Part shown: in pieces, positions 1 through 7,113 of the stretch
Layout of the letters: the number at the start of each line of letters is the position of its first letter
How positions within the stretch are numbered: position 1 is the first letter of the stretch
NCBI RefSeq assembly: GCF_022712275.1
Contig: NZ_JALAGU010000031.1
Span: 1-45,523 of the forward strand
From: Corynebacterium sp.
GTDB taxonomy: Bacteria; Actinomycetota; Actinomycetes; Mycobacteriales; Mycobacteriaceae
DNA length: 45,523 nucleotides
Direction: 5' to 3'
The notes under the pieces: generated by a model
What the model was told of the DNA's origin: nothing
What the model saw: the letters and a program-made list of their open reading frames with translations, nothing else
Database searches by the model: none
Made by a program: the position numbers and the translations under genes

Positions 1-67
1 CCCCGCGCGAAGCACCCACCCCCCTCCCGGACCGTACGGTTTCGGGTGTGGCCACTACGCTGTGCTC

Positions 68-613
68 ATGGAACTGAACTGGGCGCAGCAGGCGATCCCC
101 ATCGAAGTGACCGAGCTACCGTCGACGGGGTGGTCGTCCGAGGCGGTCATCACACTCGTTATCTCAGGCGTGGCTATTGTGCTCTCCGCTTTCGCGCTTG
201 TGTGGCAAGTAGTCTCCTGGAGGCGGAGTGGACCGCGAATCACCGTCCAAGCCGATTCAGGAATTTCTATTGGCCCTATGGGAACATTCGAGATCCTAAC
301 TTTCACTGTTTCCAACGAAGGGCGAGCTTCGACACAGGTCCGCACTGTGGACTTTGTACGTTCTGACGGCGAGGGCATGATAGCCATTTTCCCGGAGGCG
401 TTTCTCGATAAGAAGCCACCACTGGACCTACAGCCGGGGTTTCAGGAGACATTGGTCCTCCGCCTCGACGCTATCGCGAAGACTCTCTCTGAGAAGGGGA
501 TTAGCCCACAGTCCCTGGTGCCGCGTGCGCGTTCGGGGCATGGCGATGTGACGGGGAAAAGCACGCCTCTCCTAGTGAAACAACTCGAGAAGCTCGTTGG
601 AGATACAAAGTGA
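68..613 (+). CDS. Hypothetical single-pass membrane protein, probable mobile-element cargo
   Basis: About 181 residues, no family recognised. One hydrophobic segment lies at about residues 27-48 (AVITLVISGVAIVLSAFALV), followed by a positive WRR stretch. The rest looks like a soluble beta-rich domain, so the likely topology is a short outside N-terminus and a cytoplasmic C-terminal domain. I chose ATG 68 because a TACGCT -10 hexamer at 56-61 sits 6 bases before it, suggesting a leaderless transcript; GTG 62 in the same frame is the alternative. Base composition is visibly less GC-rich than the genes after position 1113, with more A/T in third positions. It lies between the window edge and a tRNA-derived attachment site, so it is probably the last gene of an integrated element. 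Function unknown. Confidence 0.6.
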   Translation: MELNWAQQAIPIEVTELPSTGWSSEAVITLVISGVAIVLSAFALVWQVVSWRRSGPRITVQADSGISIGPMGTFEILTFTVSNEGRASTQVRTVDFVRSDGEGMIAIFPEAFLDKKPPLDLQPGFQETLVLRLDAIAKTLSEKGISPQSLVPRARSGHGDVTGKSTPLLVKQLEKLVGDTK

Positions 614-756
614 TCGGGGCGGATGTGCTTAAGAGTTGTGCCTGTGCCCCATCTGTGCCCCATCGGACCACAACCGGGGTACATCACCAGCGATTATCCG
701 CTATCGTGCGCAAACGACTGACCAGCATCGTTCCTGCTGAGCAGGGGCTTTCCAAC

Positions 757-803
757 GGTTTACACCCAGCAGGTCGGCGGTTCGAACCCGTCAGTGCGCA
801 CCA
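757..803 (+). mobile_element. Attachment site: displaced 3' part of a tRNA-Val(TAC) gene
   Basis: The 47 bases read as the 3' half of a tRNA: end of the 5' anticodon stem (GG), loop TTTACAC with anticodon TAC, 3' anticodon stem CCAGC, variable loop AGGTC, T arm GGCGG-TTCGAAC-CCGTC (five pairs, one G-T), 3' acceptor strand AGTGCGC and ACCA. The bases upstream do not supply the matching anticodon stem (GCTGG expected, AACGG found), D arm or acceptor 5' strand, so this is not a complete gene. A 3' tRNA fragment starting at the anticodon loop is the typical crossover duplicate left by a tyrosine integrase. A native terminator follows, so the original 3' end was displaced here and the element extends to the left. 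Confidence 0.75.
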
Positions 804-808
804 TCGGT

Positions 809-855
809 GACCAGCAGTTCCGTCCTCGCAGGAGGCTTCGGGCTGCTGGTCTTTC
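809..855 (+). terminator. Rho-independent terminator of the original tRNA-Val gene
   Basis: GACCAGCAG (809-817) pairs perfectly with CTGCTGGTC (843-851), with an inner TCCT/AGGA stem, and is followed by TTTCT. It starts 6 bases after the tRNA CCA end, as expected for a tRNA transcript terminator. The 804-1112 gap otherwise holds only GC-rich triplet-like sequence (about 906-927) and the iron box described next. Confidence 0.7.
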
Positions 856-1041
856 TGATACCTGGCTACATCTTGACTGCTGGTCGGGGTGGGTGAGTGC
901 CTGTCGCCGCCCGCCGCCCGCCGCCACCGTGCGCTCTGCGCCCACTTGAACGCTGAATAACCCGTCCGGGGGTAGCGGAAAGGTTGATCATGGCCGACGA
1001 GGTGTGCGAAGTGTCACCGGAGCTTTGGGGTTTTCCGGATG

Positions 1042-1060
1042 CTCGACTAGCCTTGCCTAA
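1042..1060. promoter_or_regulatory. Putative DtxR (iron repressor) box of htaA
   Basis: CTCGACTAGCCTTGCCTAA matches the DtxR consensus TWAGGTWAGSCTWACCTWA at 14 of 19 positions; the right half is nearly perfect. It overlaps a TAGCCT -10 hexamer (1048-1053), so DtxR-Fe2+ binding would block RNA polymerase. The htaA start is 53 bases downstream. Confidence 0.65.
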
Positions 1061-1112
1061 CTGAAGAATGCTGTTTCAGTAGAAGTTTTGCGCGTCCAGG
1101 AGAGTCACACAT

Positions 1113-3563
1113 ATGCCGTCCACCCGTTCACTCCGCCTGGCTTCGGCAGCGGCACTGACCGCCGCCCTGCCCCTCGTCGGTGTCGCCACCGTCCCCGCGA
1201 CGGTTCTTCCCGCGGCCGTCGCCGACGACAACTCGCAGTGCCAGGCCGTCTCCTCCGCCACGATGGACTGGGGCATCAAACAGTCCTTCCGCAACTACCT
1301 CACCGGCCCGATCGCGGCCGGCGGCTGGGACCTCAACGGTGTGACCTACAACGGTTCCTCGGAGAACGCCGAGGACGGCGCCTTCCACTTCACCGCCGAC
1401 GCGGCAAAGGCCGCTGTCCAGGGTGACGACGCCGACCTGCCACTCAAGGGCACCATGAAGCTGACCGGTCACGGCGGCATCATCAACGTCACCCTCTCCA
1501 ACTTCACCCTCCAGGTCCGCGGCGACCGGGCCCAGCTGCTGGCCGATGCCAGCTACATCGGCGCCGATCCGGAAGCCATCGTCGGCTCCATCAGCGGCAA
1601 GCCGGCCTTCACGCAGAAGCCGGTCGCCACCTTCTCCCTGGAGAACACCCTGACCCAGGCCGGTTCCGGCGACGGTTCGGCCACGCTCACCGGTCAGAGC
1701 TGGATCCACGAGAACCTCAACAAGGCGCTCCTCGGCTCCTACGGGGAGGGAAAGAACGACGGCGACCCGGTGCGCATCACCGTCAAGACCTCCGGTGCCG
1801 GCGACTGTGCCGTCGACTCCTCCGCCGTCATGGCCACTTCCGCCGGTCAGACCGACGCGAAGCCCGCCGAGTCAACCCCGGCGTCCACCCCGGCGTCCCC
1901 GGCGCAGCGGACCACGCAGCCCAACACCCAGCAGGCCGCCCCTGCCGCCGGTGACGTGACCGACGGCACCACCTGTGACGCGGTCACCGGCGCCTCGGTC
2001 GGCTGGGGCCTGAAGCAGTCCTTCCGCAACTACCTCACCGGCCCGATCGCCATGGGCTCGTGGAATCTTGACGGGGTCGGTTTCTCCGGCTCCGAGGGCG
2101 GGGCAGACGGCCAGTTCCAGTTCACGGCCGACCCGTCCGCCATCAAGGTCTCCGGCACCGACGCCGACATCCCGCTGCGAGGCTCCATGAACCTCACCGG
2201 TCACTTCGGTGCTCTGGACATCACCTACTCCAACATGAAGGTGAAGGTCCGCGGCACCACCGCCCAGTTCATCGCCGACTACCGGTCGACCACGGTCTCC
2301 AGCTTCACCCCGGGCGCCACGGTCACCGGCGCGGACACCGGCACCCAGGTACCGATCGCCCAGTTCGAGCTCTCGTCGCCGATCACCGAGGACGCCGCGA
2401 ACTCCGGCACCGTCAATCTCTCCGGCCCCGGTTACATCACCGAGGACGGAAACCAGTCCCTCGGTGGCAACTACGGCGAGGGCAACAACGAGGCCGACCC
2501 GATCAACGTCACCCTGAACACCTCCGGTGAGGGCTGCGGCATCGGCACCGGCGGCGGGCTCGAGGGCATCACCTCCGCCGGTCAGGCCACCTCCGGTGGC
2601 TCGGGCGCTGTCGCCGAGAGTACCGGCACCCCGGATCTCGGCGTCAGCCCGCGTGTCTCCAGCACCGCGTCCACCTCCGGTGCGAATTCCGCCGGCGAGT
2701 CCGACACCACCTGTACCGCCGAGGACGGTGACCGCAAGGTCGCCGAGACCCGCATGGGCTGGGGTATCAAGGACTCCTTCCGCTCCTACATCAAGGGCTC
2801 CATCGCCAAGGGGGACTGGACCACCACCGGTGGCGCAGTCTACAGCGAGGGCAACTTCGTCTTCAGCGGTTCCGAGGGCACGGTCACGACCGCCGACGGT
2901 GGTGTCTCCGAGGGCACCCTGAAGTTCGGTGGCTCGGTGCTCTTCACCGGTCACGAGGGTGTGCTGCGCACCGTCATCTCTGATCCGGAGATCCGGATCA
3001 ACGGCTCCACCGGCACCCTGGTCGCCAACATCGAGTCCAATGACACTTCCGGCAACCCGAACGACTTCGGGCGTGTCGTCATCGCCGATCTGGCGATCAC
3101 CGAGGCCTCCGTCGCCGACGGCATCCTCGACGGCAGTGCTTCCGCCACTCTGAGTGCCGAGGGGTCCGAAGCACTTGCAGGCTACTACGCCGCGGGCGAG
3201 TCCCTGGACCCGGTGAGCTTCCGTGCCGCCCTGTCCGACGACTGTGACAGCGACTCCGCCGCCACCCTCGGCGACAAGCCCGAGGACGAGTCCGACACCG
3301 ACGACGACAAGGACGACGATCGTGGAAACGGCAAGGTGAACGTCACCGACGCCGCCGCCGGGTCTGACTCGGACGACGATGAGGACACCGGTCTGATGGC
3401 CTTCATCAAGGATCCGTCCTCCATGGTGCCGAGCGTTATCGCCATCATCGCCGCCGCTGTCGCCGGCGTCATGGCCGTGCGTCTCCGTCGGACCAACAAG
3501 CGGATCGACGAAGTCGCTGCCGCTGCCGGCGTCGAAGGTGGAAACCCCGGCTCTGACGACTAG
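1113..3563 (+). CDS. htaA: HtaA-type hemin-binding surface protein with three HtaA domains
   Basis: 816 residues. It binds hemin or hemoglobin at the cell surface and hands heme to the import system. A signal peptide (residues 1 to about 37, ending AVA) is followed by three HtaA domains starting near residues 50, 296 and 547. Each opens with a [MV][DG]WG[IL]K-SFR-Y motif and contains a later TGH-G motif. The Tyr of the first motif and the His of the second correspond to residues known to ligate or support heme in C. diphtheriae HtaA, and all three copies keep both. Low-complexity Ser/Thr/Pro linkers separate the domains. An acidic DDDKDDD stretch precedes a C-terminal transmembrane helix (about residues 768-788) and a basic LRRTNK tail that anchors it. 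SD AGGAG (1098-1102) fixes ATG 1113. A DtxR-like box precedes it. The described C. diphtheriae HtaA has two such domains, so this is an enlarged form; it could equally be named a ChtA-like paralogue. Confidence 0.88.
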   Translation: MPSTRSLRLASAAALTAALPLVGVATVPATVLPAAVADDNSQCQAVSSATMDWGIKQSFRNYLTGPIAAGGWDLNGVTYNGSSENAEDGAFHFTADAAKAAVQGDDADLPLKGTMKLTGHGGIINVTLSNFTLQVRGDRAQLLADASYIGADPEAIVGSISGKPAFTQKPVATFSLENTLTQAGSGDGSATLTGQSWIHENLNKALLGSYGEGKNDGDPVRITVKTSGAGDCAVDSSAVMATSAGQTDAKPAESTPASTPASPAQRTTQPNTQQAAPAAGDVTDGTTCDAVTGASVGWGLKQSFRNYLTGPIAMGSWNLDGVGFSGSEGGADGQFQFTADPSAIKVSGTDADIPLRGSMNLTGHFGALDITYSNMKVKVRGTTAQFIADYRSTTVSSFTPGATVTGADTGTQVPIAQFELSSPITEDAANSGTVNLSGPGYITEDGNQSLGGNYGEGNNEADPINVTLNTSGEGCGIGTGGGLEGITSAGQATSGGSGAVAESTGTPDLGVSPRVSSTASTSGANSAGESDTTCTAEDGDRKVAETRMGWGIKDSFRSYIKGSIAKGDWTTTGGAVYSEGNFVFSGSEGTVTTADGGVSEGTLKFGGSVLFTGHEGVLRTVISDPEIRINGSTGTLVANIESNDTSGNPNDFGRVVIADLAITEASVADGILDGSASATLSAEGSEALAGYYAAGESLDPVSFRAALSDDCDSDSAATLGDKPEDESDTDDDKDDDRGNGKVNVTDAAAGSDSDDDEDTGLMAFIKDPSSMVPSVIAIIAAAVAGVMAVRLRRTNKRIDEVAAAAGVEGGNPGSDD

Positions 3564-3572
3564 ACTGACAGC

Positions 3573-4598
3573 GTGTCCGACCGCGCTGACAGTACAACCT
3601 CATCCACCCCCGACCGCCGTCCCCGGCGTCGGGGGTGGCGTGCTTTCCTGACCCCCGGGTGGGTCATCACCACCGTGATCGCCGTCGTCTTCGCGTACTT
3701 CGCGTTCACGGTGCTGGCCCCGTGGCAGCTGGGGAAGAACTCGGACACCCGGGAATTCAACGGTCGGCTCGAGGACGCGATGGAGCACGATCCGGTGCCG
3801 GTCTCCTCGGTGCTGCCCGCCGACGGCACACCGGCCGATGAGAGTGAGTGGACCCGCGTGGAGTTGCAGGGCCGGTTCCTGCCGGAGTCCGAGGTGCTGC
3901 TGCGTAACCGTCCGGTGTCCGGCAGTCCCGCGTTCCAGGTGCTCACGCCGTTCCAGACCGATGACGGTCTGACGGTGCTGGTCAACCGCGGCTGGATCAA
4001 ACCGACCGGTGGTGGCGCCGGAGTGCCGGAGATCACGGAGGCCCCTGAGACGGAGACGACGGTCACCGGTTATGTGCGCAAGTCCGAGACTGTGCCGGAT
4101 TCGGCCCCTATCACCGACCAGGGGCGCCTGCAGGTCTACGGGATGAACACCACGCAGATATCCCGTATCACGGACCTCGACCTGGCGGGCAACTACGTCC
4201 AGCTCGACGAAGACTCCGTGGCCGGTCGCGCGGGTGAGGGGCTGACCGCCATCCCGCTGCCGAAGCTGGACTCGGGTCCGTACCTGTCCTACGGCATCCA
4301 GTGGATCGCCTTCGGCATCATGGTGCCGCTGGGGCTGGGCTACTTCCTGTGGGCCGAGATCCGTGAACGGCGTCGGCAGCGCGAGGAGGTCGCGGCGTCC
4401 GAGGCCGGGACATCAGATGCTGTGGAAGACACCCCGGAACCCGACGCGACTCCGGAGTCGGAGCGGGAGCCGGAGCCCACTCCCGGGAAGGACGCCGCCA
4501 CGGTCACCCGGGAGCGCAAACTCGCCGAGCGTTACGGCCACAGCAGGAACAGCAGGGCCTGGTCAGACCGTAATTCCCGCGACGATGAACGGTTCTGA
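3573..4598 (+). CDS. SURF1 family cytochrome oxidase assembly protein
   Basis: 341 residues. SURF1 proteins help assemble aa3-type cytochrome c oxidase, probably at the heme a insertion step. The layout is typical: a basic N-terminus, transmembrane helix 1 at about residues 29-50, an extracytoplasmic domain with the family motifs VLLRNRPVSGSPAFQVLTPF and LVNRGW, and helix 2 at about 232-255 (YGIQWIAFGIMVPLGLGYF). The C-terminal tail beyond helix 2 is about 80 residues, acidic then Arg-rich, longer than in most family members. GTG 3573 is chosen because TAGACT (3561-3566), which includes the htaA stop codon, lies 6 bases before it, so the gene may be leaderless with its promoter at the end of htaA. 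Confidence 0.85.
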   Translation: MSDRADSTTSSTPDRRPRRRGWRAFLTPGWVITTVIAVVFAYFAFTVLAPWQLGKNSDTREFNGRLEDAMEHDPVPVSSVLPADGTPADESEWTRVELQGRFLPESEVLLRNRPVSGSPAFQVLTPFQTDDGLTVLVNRGWIKPTGGGAGVPEITEAPETETTVTGYVRKSETVPDSAPITDQGRLQVYGMNTTQISRITDLDLAGNYVQLDEDSVAGRAGEGLTAIPLPKLDSGPYLSYGIQWIAFGIMVPLGLGYFLWAEIRERRRQREEVAASEAGTSDAVEDTPEPDATPESEREPEPTPGKDAATVTRERKLAERYGHSRNSRAWSDRNSRDDERF

Positions 4599-4606
4599 CT
4601 GGCGCC

Positions 4607-4619
4607 TGAACACTGTTCA
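4607..4619. promoter_or_regulatory. BioQ-type operator upstream of bioB
   Basis: TGAACACTGTTCA is a perfect 5-3-5 inverted repeat matching the left half and spacing of the corynebacterial BioQ motif (TGAAC-N3-GTTAC). It abuts the likely bioB promoter (TAGAGT at 4623-4628), the expected position for repression. Confidence 0.65.
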
Positions 4620-4635
4620 AGTTAGAGTATGTTCC

Positions 4636-5634
4636 ATGACGGACATACTCACAACTGCGCGTACCCGCGTCCTGGACGGGGGACGCGGCCTCGACTACGC
4701 CGACCTCATCAGGGTCCTCGACCTTCCCGATGACCGGATCCCCGACCTGCTCGCCCTCGCCCACGAGGTGCGGGTGAAGTGGTGCGGCGAGGAGGTCGAG
4801 ATGGAGGGCATCGTCAGCCTCAAGACCGGCGGCTGCCCCGAGGACTGCCACTTCTGCTCCCAGTCAGGACTCTTCGAATCCCCGGTGCGCTCCACGAAAC
4901 TGGACATCGGCCAGCTCATTGAGCAGGCCCGCCAGACCGCCAAGACCGGTGCCAGCGAATTCTGCATCGTCGCCGCCGTCAAGGGCCCGGACGAAGCCCT
5001 CATGTCCCAGCTGGAGGACGCCGTCCAGCAGATCTACGCCAACGTCGAGGGGATCGATGTCGCCGTCTCCGTCGGCATCCTCACTCCGGAACAGGTCGCC
5101 CGGCTCAAGGCCGTGGGCGTCCACCGCTACAACCACAATCTCGAGACCGCCCGAAGCTACTTCCCGAAGGTCGTCACCACCCACACCTGGGAGGAGCGAC
5201 GCGAGACCATGCTCATGATCAAGGACGCCGGCATCGAGGTCTGCTGTGGCGGCATCATCGGCATGGGGGAGACCCCGGAACAGCGTGCCGAGTTCGCCGT
5301 CCAGCTCGCCGAGCTCGACCCCCACGAGGTTCCGCTGAACTTCCTCGACCCCCGCCCGGGCACCCCGTTCGGCCACATGGAGGTCATGGACGGCAAGGAC
5401 GCGCTGCGTGCCATCGGCATGTTCCGGCTCGCCATGCCCGCCACCACACTGCGTTTCGCCGGCGGCCGCGAACTCACCCTCGGTGACATGGGTGTGGAGC
5501 AGGGCCTGACCGGTGGCATCAACGGCATCATCGTCGGCAACTACCTCACCACGCTCGGCCGCCCGGCCGAGCAGGACATGGACATGATGGACCGAATGCG
5601 GCTGCCCATCAAGGTCCTCTCCCGGAGCGTGTGA
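4636..5634 (+). CDS. bioB: Biotin synthase
   Basis: 332 residues. A radical SAM enzyme that inserts sulfur into dethiobiotin, the last step of biotin synthesis. The [4Fe-4S]-SAM motif CPEDCHFC places the three cysteines at residues 67, 71 and 74. Family motifs RYNHNLET, GGIIGMGET and PLNFL-PRPGTP are present, along with the Arg of RFAGGRE near the [2Fe-2S] site. The reading frame stays open for 270 bases upstream, but ATG 4636 is chosen because homology begins there and TAGAGT (4623-4628) lies 7 bases before it (leaderless). A BioQ-type operator precedes it, and its stop overlaps the next gene by 4 bases, so bioB and bsaP are translationally coupled. No other biotin gene is in the window, so dethiobiotin supply is encoded elsewhere or taken up. 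Confidence 0.96.
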   Translation: MTDILTTARTRVLDGGRGLDYADLIRVLDLPDDRIPDLLALAHEVRVKWCGEEVEMEGIVSLKTGGCPEDCHFCSQSGLFESPVRSTKLDIGQLIEQARQTAKTGASEFCIVAAVKGPDEALMSQLEDAVQQIYANVEGIDVAVSVGILTPEQVARLKAVGVHRYNHNLETARSYFPKVVTTHTWEERRETMLMIKDAGIEVCCGGIIGMGETPEQRAEFAVQLAELDPHEVPLNFLDPRPGTPFGHMEVMDGKDALRAIGMFRLAMPATTLRFAGGRELTLGDMGVEQGLTGGINGIIVGNYLTTLGRPAEQDMDMMDRMRLPIKVLSRSV

Positions 5635-5861
5635 CGGTGGCCCGCAACAGAGGCACCGGCCCCTGGGACCCCTACACCGGAGCGGACCTGGGGGAAGGGG
5701 AGTGGATCGAGTACTCACCGGCCCAGAAGGCCGGGCTCGACACCCCCCGCTTCTGCCCGGAGTGCGGACGACGCCGCATCGTCCAGGTTACCCCGCACGG
5801 CTGGACCGCGGTCTGCTCCCGCCACGGAGAGACGGATTCCACGGTCGCCGACCTGCGCTAG
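5631..5861 (+). CDS. bsaP: Biotin synthase auxiliary protein BsaP
   Basis: 76 residues. It matches the small protein found directly after bioB in mycobacteria and corynebacteria (Rv1590 in M. tuberculosis), which supports biotin synthase turnover and is thought to act through a metal or Fe-S centre. Visible here are CPEC (near residue 42) and a C-terminal C-x2-H (CSRHGE), which could supply ligands, and a Trp-rich N-terminus (GPWDPYTG, EWIEY). GTG 5631 overlaps the bioB stop (GTGA); GTG 5637 is an in-frame alternative. It converges with the next gene with only 7 bases between stops and no visible terminator. Confidence 0.8.
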   Translation: MTVARNRGTGPWDPYTGADLGEGEWIEYSPAQKAGLDTPRFCPECGRRRIVQVTPHGWTAVCSRHGETDSTVADLR

Positions 5862-5868
5862 AGCCGGT

Positions 5869-7056
5869 TCAGAAGTCGAGCACCCTCGCCCGGGCCCACT
5901 CGACGATCCCCGGCAGCGCCTCGGCGAGCTGGTGCTCGGCACGATCGAAGTCGGCATCCTCCCCGTAGTAGGGGTCGGCGACCTCTTTGTCACCGGCCAC
6001 GCCGAAGGACCGGAACAACCGGATCTTCTCCGGATCGACCCCCGCCTTCTCCAGGGCCCTGCGGTTCGCCTCGTCCATGACGAGGAAGAGATCGGCGTCC
6101 CGGTGCTCGGGGCCGAACTCGGCCGCCGCATGTCCCGAGGCGTTGTAGCCGGCCTTCTCCAGGCAGGCCGCCGCCCGCGGATCGGCGGCTTCACCGACAT
6201 GCCAGCCTGTGGTGCCGCAGGAGTTCAGTTTCACCTCGTCGAGGAGGCCGTCCTCCGCCAGTGCGTCCCGCAGCATGATCTCACCCATCGGGGACCGGCA
6301 GATGTTGCCGGTGCACACCACGCAGATCTGCGGGCGGGAGTCCGCCCAGTCCGCCACGACGCGGGCCAGCTCGTCGACGTCGGCCACCGACCAGTCCGAA
6401 GCATTGTGCTCGGCGCGGTCGCCGTAGCCCCAGTCCACCAGGACACTGCGCACACCGTAGGCGTGGGCGCCCTCGACGTCGTGGATACGGTCACCGATCA
6501 TGAGGATGTTGCCGCGGTGCTCCGGGCCACCCTCGGCCACCGGGGTGGTGTCCAGGCTGAGCTGCTCCAGCGCGTATCCGATGACGTCGGCCTTCGCCCG
6601 ACGCCCGCCACGCTCGGTGGAGGCTGTCGCCACCACATCGAAGAGATCCAGCAGGTCGAAGCGCTCCAGCATGAGCCGTGCGGTGGTCTCCACCTTCGAG
6701 GTCGCGGTGGCGAGCACATACCCGGCGTCCTTCCAGGTCCGGATGAGGTCACGCATCCCCGGGATGACCTCGACGGTGCGCCAGCTTCCACCGGAGTAGT
6801 TCTCGCGGTAGGCCCGGTAGGTGCGGTCCAGGATGTCTCCCTCCAGGCCCAGACCCCGGAGCGTGTCCTCCATCGGCGGGCCCGAGATCCGCGCCACCTG
6901 GTCATCCGGGGGTGCGGGGACCCCGTTGGCCGCCAGGGCGTGCAGGAAACTGTCCCGGATCCCGGGGAACGAATCCACCAGTGTCCCGTCGACGTCGACG
7001 AGAAGGATCCGAGTCTCCGGCCCCGGGGCCGACATGCTGTCCGATGAATCTGCCAC
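5869..7056 (-). CDS. Fusion of a PtkA-like HAD protein and a PtpA-like low-molecular-weight tyrosine phosphatase
   Basis: About 395 residues in one uninterrupted frame. The N-terminal half is a HAD-superfamily domain with motif I DVDGTLVDS and motif IV MIGDRIHDVEG, similar to phosphoglycolate phosphatases and to mycobacterial PtkA. The C-terminal half, from about residue 240 (PQICVVCTGNICRSPMGEI), is a complete low-molecular-weight tyrosine phosphatase with the CX5R loop CTGNICR and general-acid loop DPYYG. In M. tuberculosis the HAD protein PtkA is a tyrosine kinase acting on the two tyrosines of that DPYYG loop in the separate phosphatase PtpA; here both partners are one chain and both tyrosines are kept. 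Start GTG 7056 has AGGAC a few bases upstream; ATG 7035 is the alternative. NIF3 lies divergently upstream. HAD phosphatase activity instead of kinase activity remains possible. Confidence 0.85.
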   Translation of the reverse strand: MADSSDSMSAPGPETRILLVDVDGTLVDSFPGIRDSFLHALAANGVPAPPDDQVARISGPPMEDTLRGLGLEGDILDRTYRAYRENYSGGSWRTVEVIPGMRDLIRTWKDAGYVLATATSKVETTARLMLERFDLLDLFDVVATASTERGGRRAKADVIGYALEQLSLDTTPVAEGGPEHRGNILMIGDRIHDVEGAHAYGVRSVLVDWGYGDRAEHNASDWSVADVDELARVVADWADSRPQICVVCTGNICRSPMGEIMLRDALAEDGLLDEVKLNSCGTTGWHVGEAADPRAAACLEKAGYNASGHAAAEFGPEHRDADLFLVMDEANRRALEKAGVDPEKIRLFRSFGVAGDKEVADPYYGEDADFDRAEHQLAEALPGIVEWARARVLDF

Positions 7057-7113
7057 AGGTCCTACAGTGCCAGAAACCGGGGCTCTCTGCCGCAGGACGC
7101 TATCGTTGACCAC

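Noticed and set aside
728..803. Complete tRNA gene
   Set aside because: The 5' acceptor strand, D arm and 5' anticodon stem do not pair with the preserved 3' half.
906..927. CCGCCCG triplet-like run before htaA
   Set aside because: Short GC-rich low-complexity sequence; no structure or conserved motif beyond chance in this composition.
760..945. Minus-strand 61-residue frame ending DGFEPPTCWV
   Set aside because: It is the antisense of the tRNA-Val fragment and its terminator; frames of this type are common false calls at tRNA genes.
1872..2954. Long minus-strand frame antisense to htaA
   Set aside because: Gly/Ala/Asp-rich shadow of the high-GC htaA frame, no family motif or SD, and htaA is certain.
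4864..5718. Minus-strand frame antisense to bioB
   Set aside because: Frame shadow of bioB; no recognisable protein.
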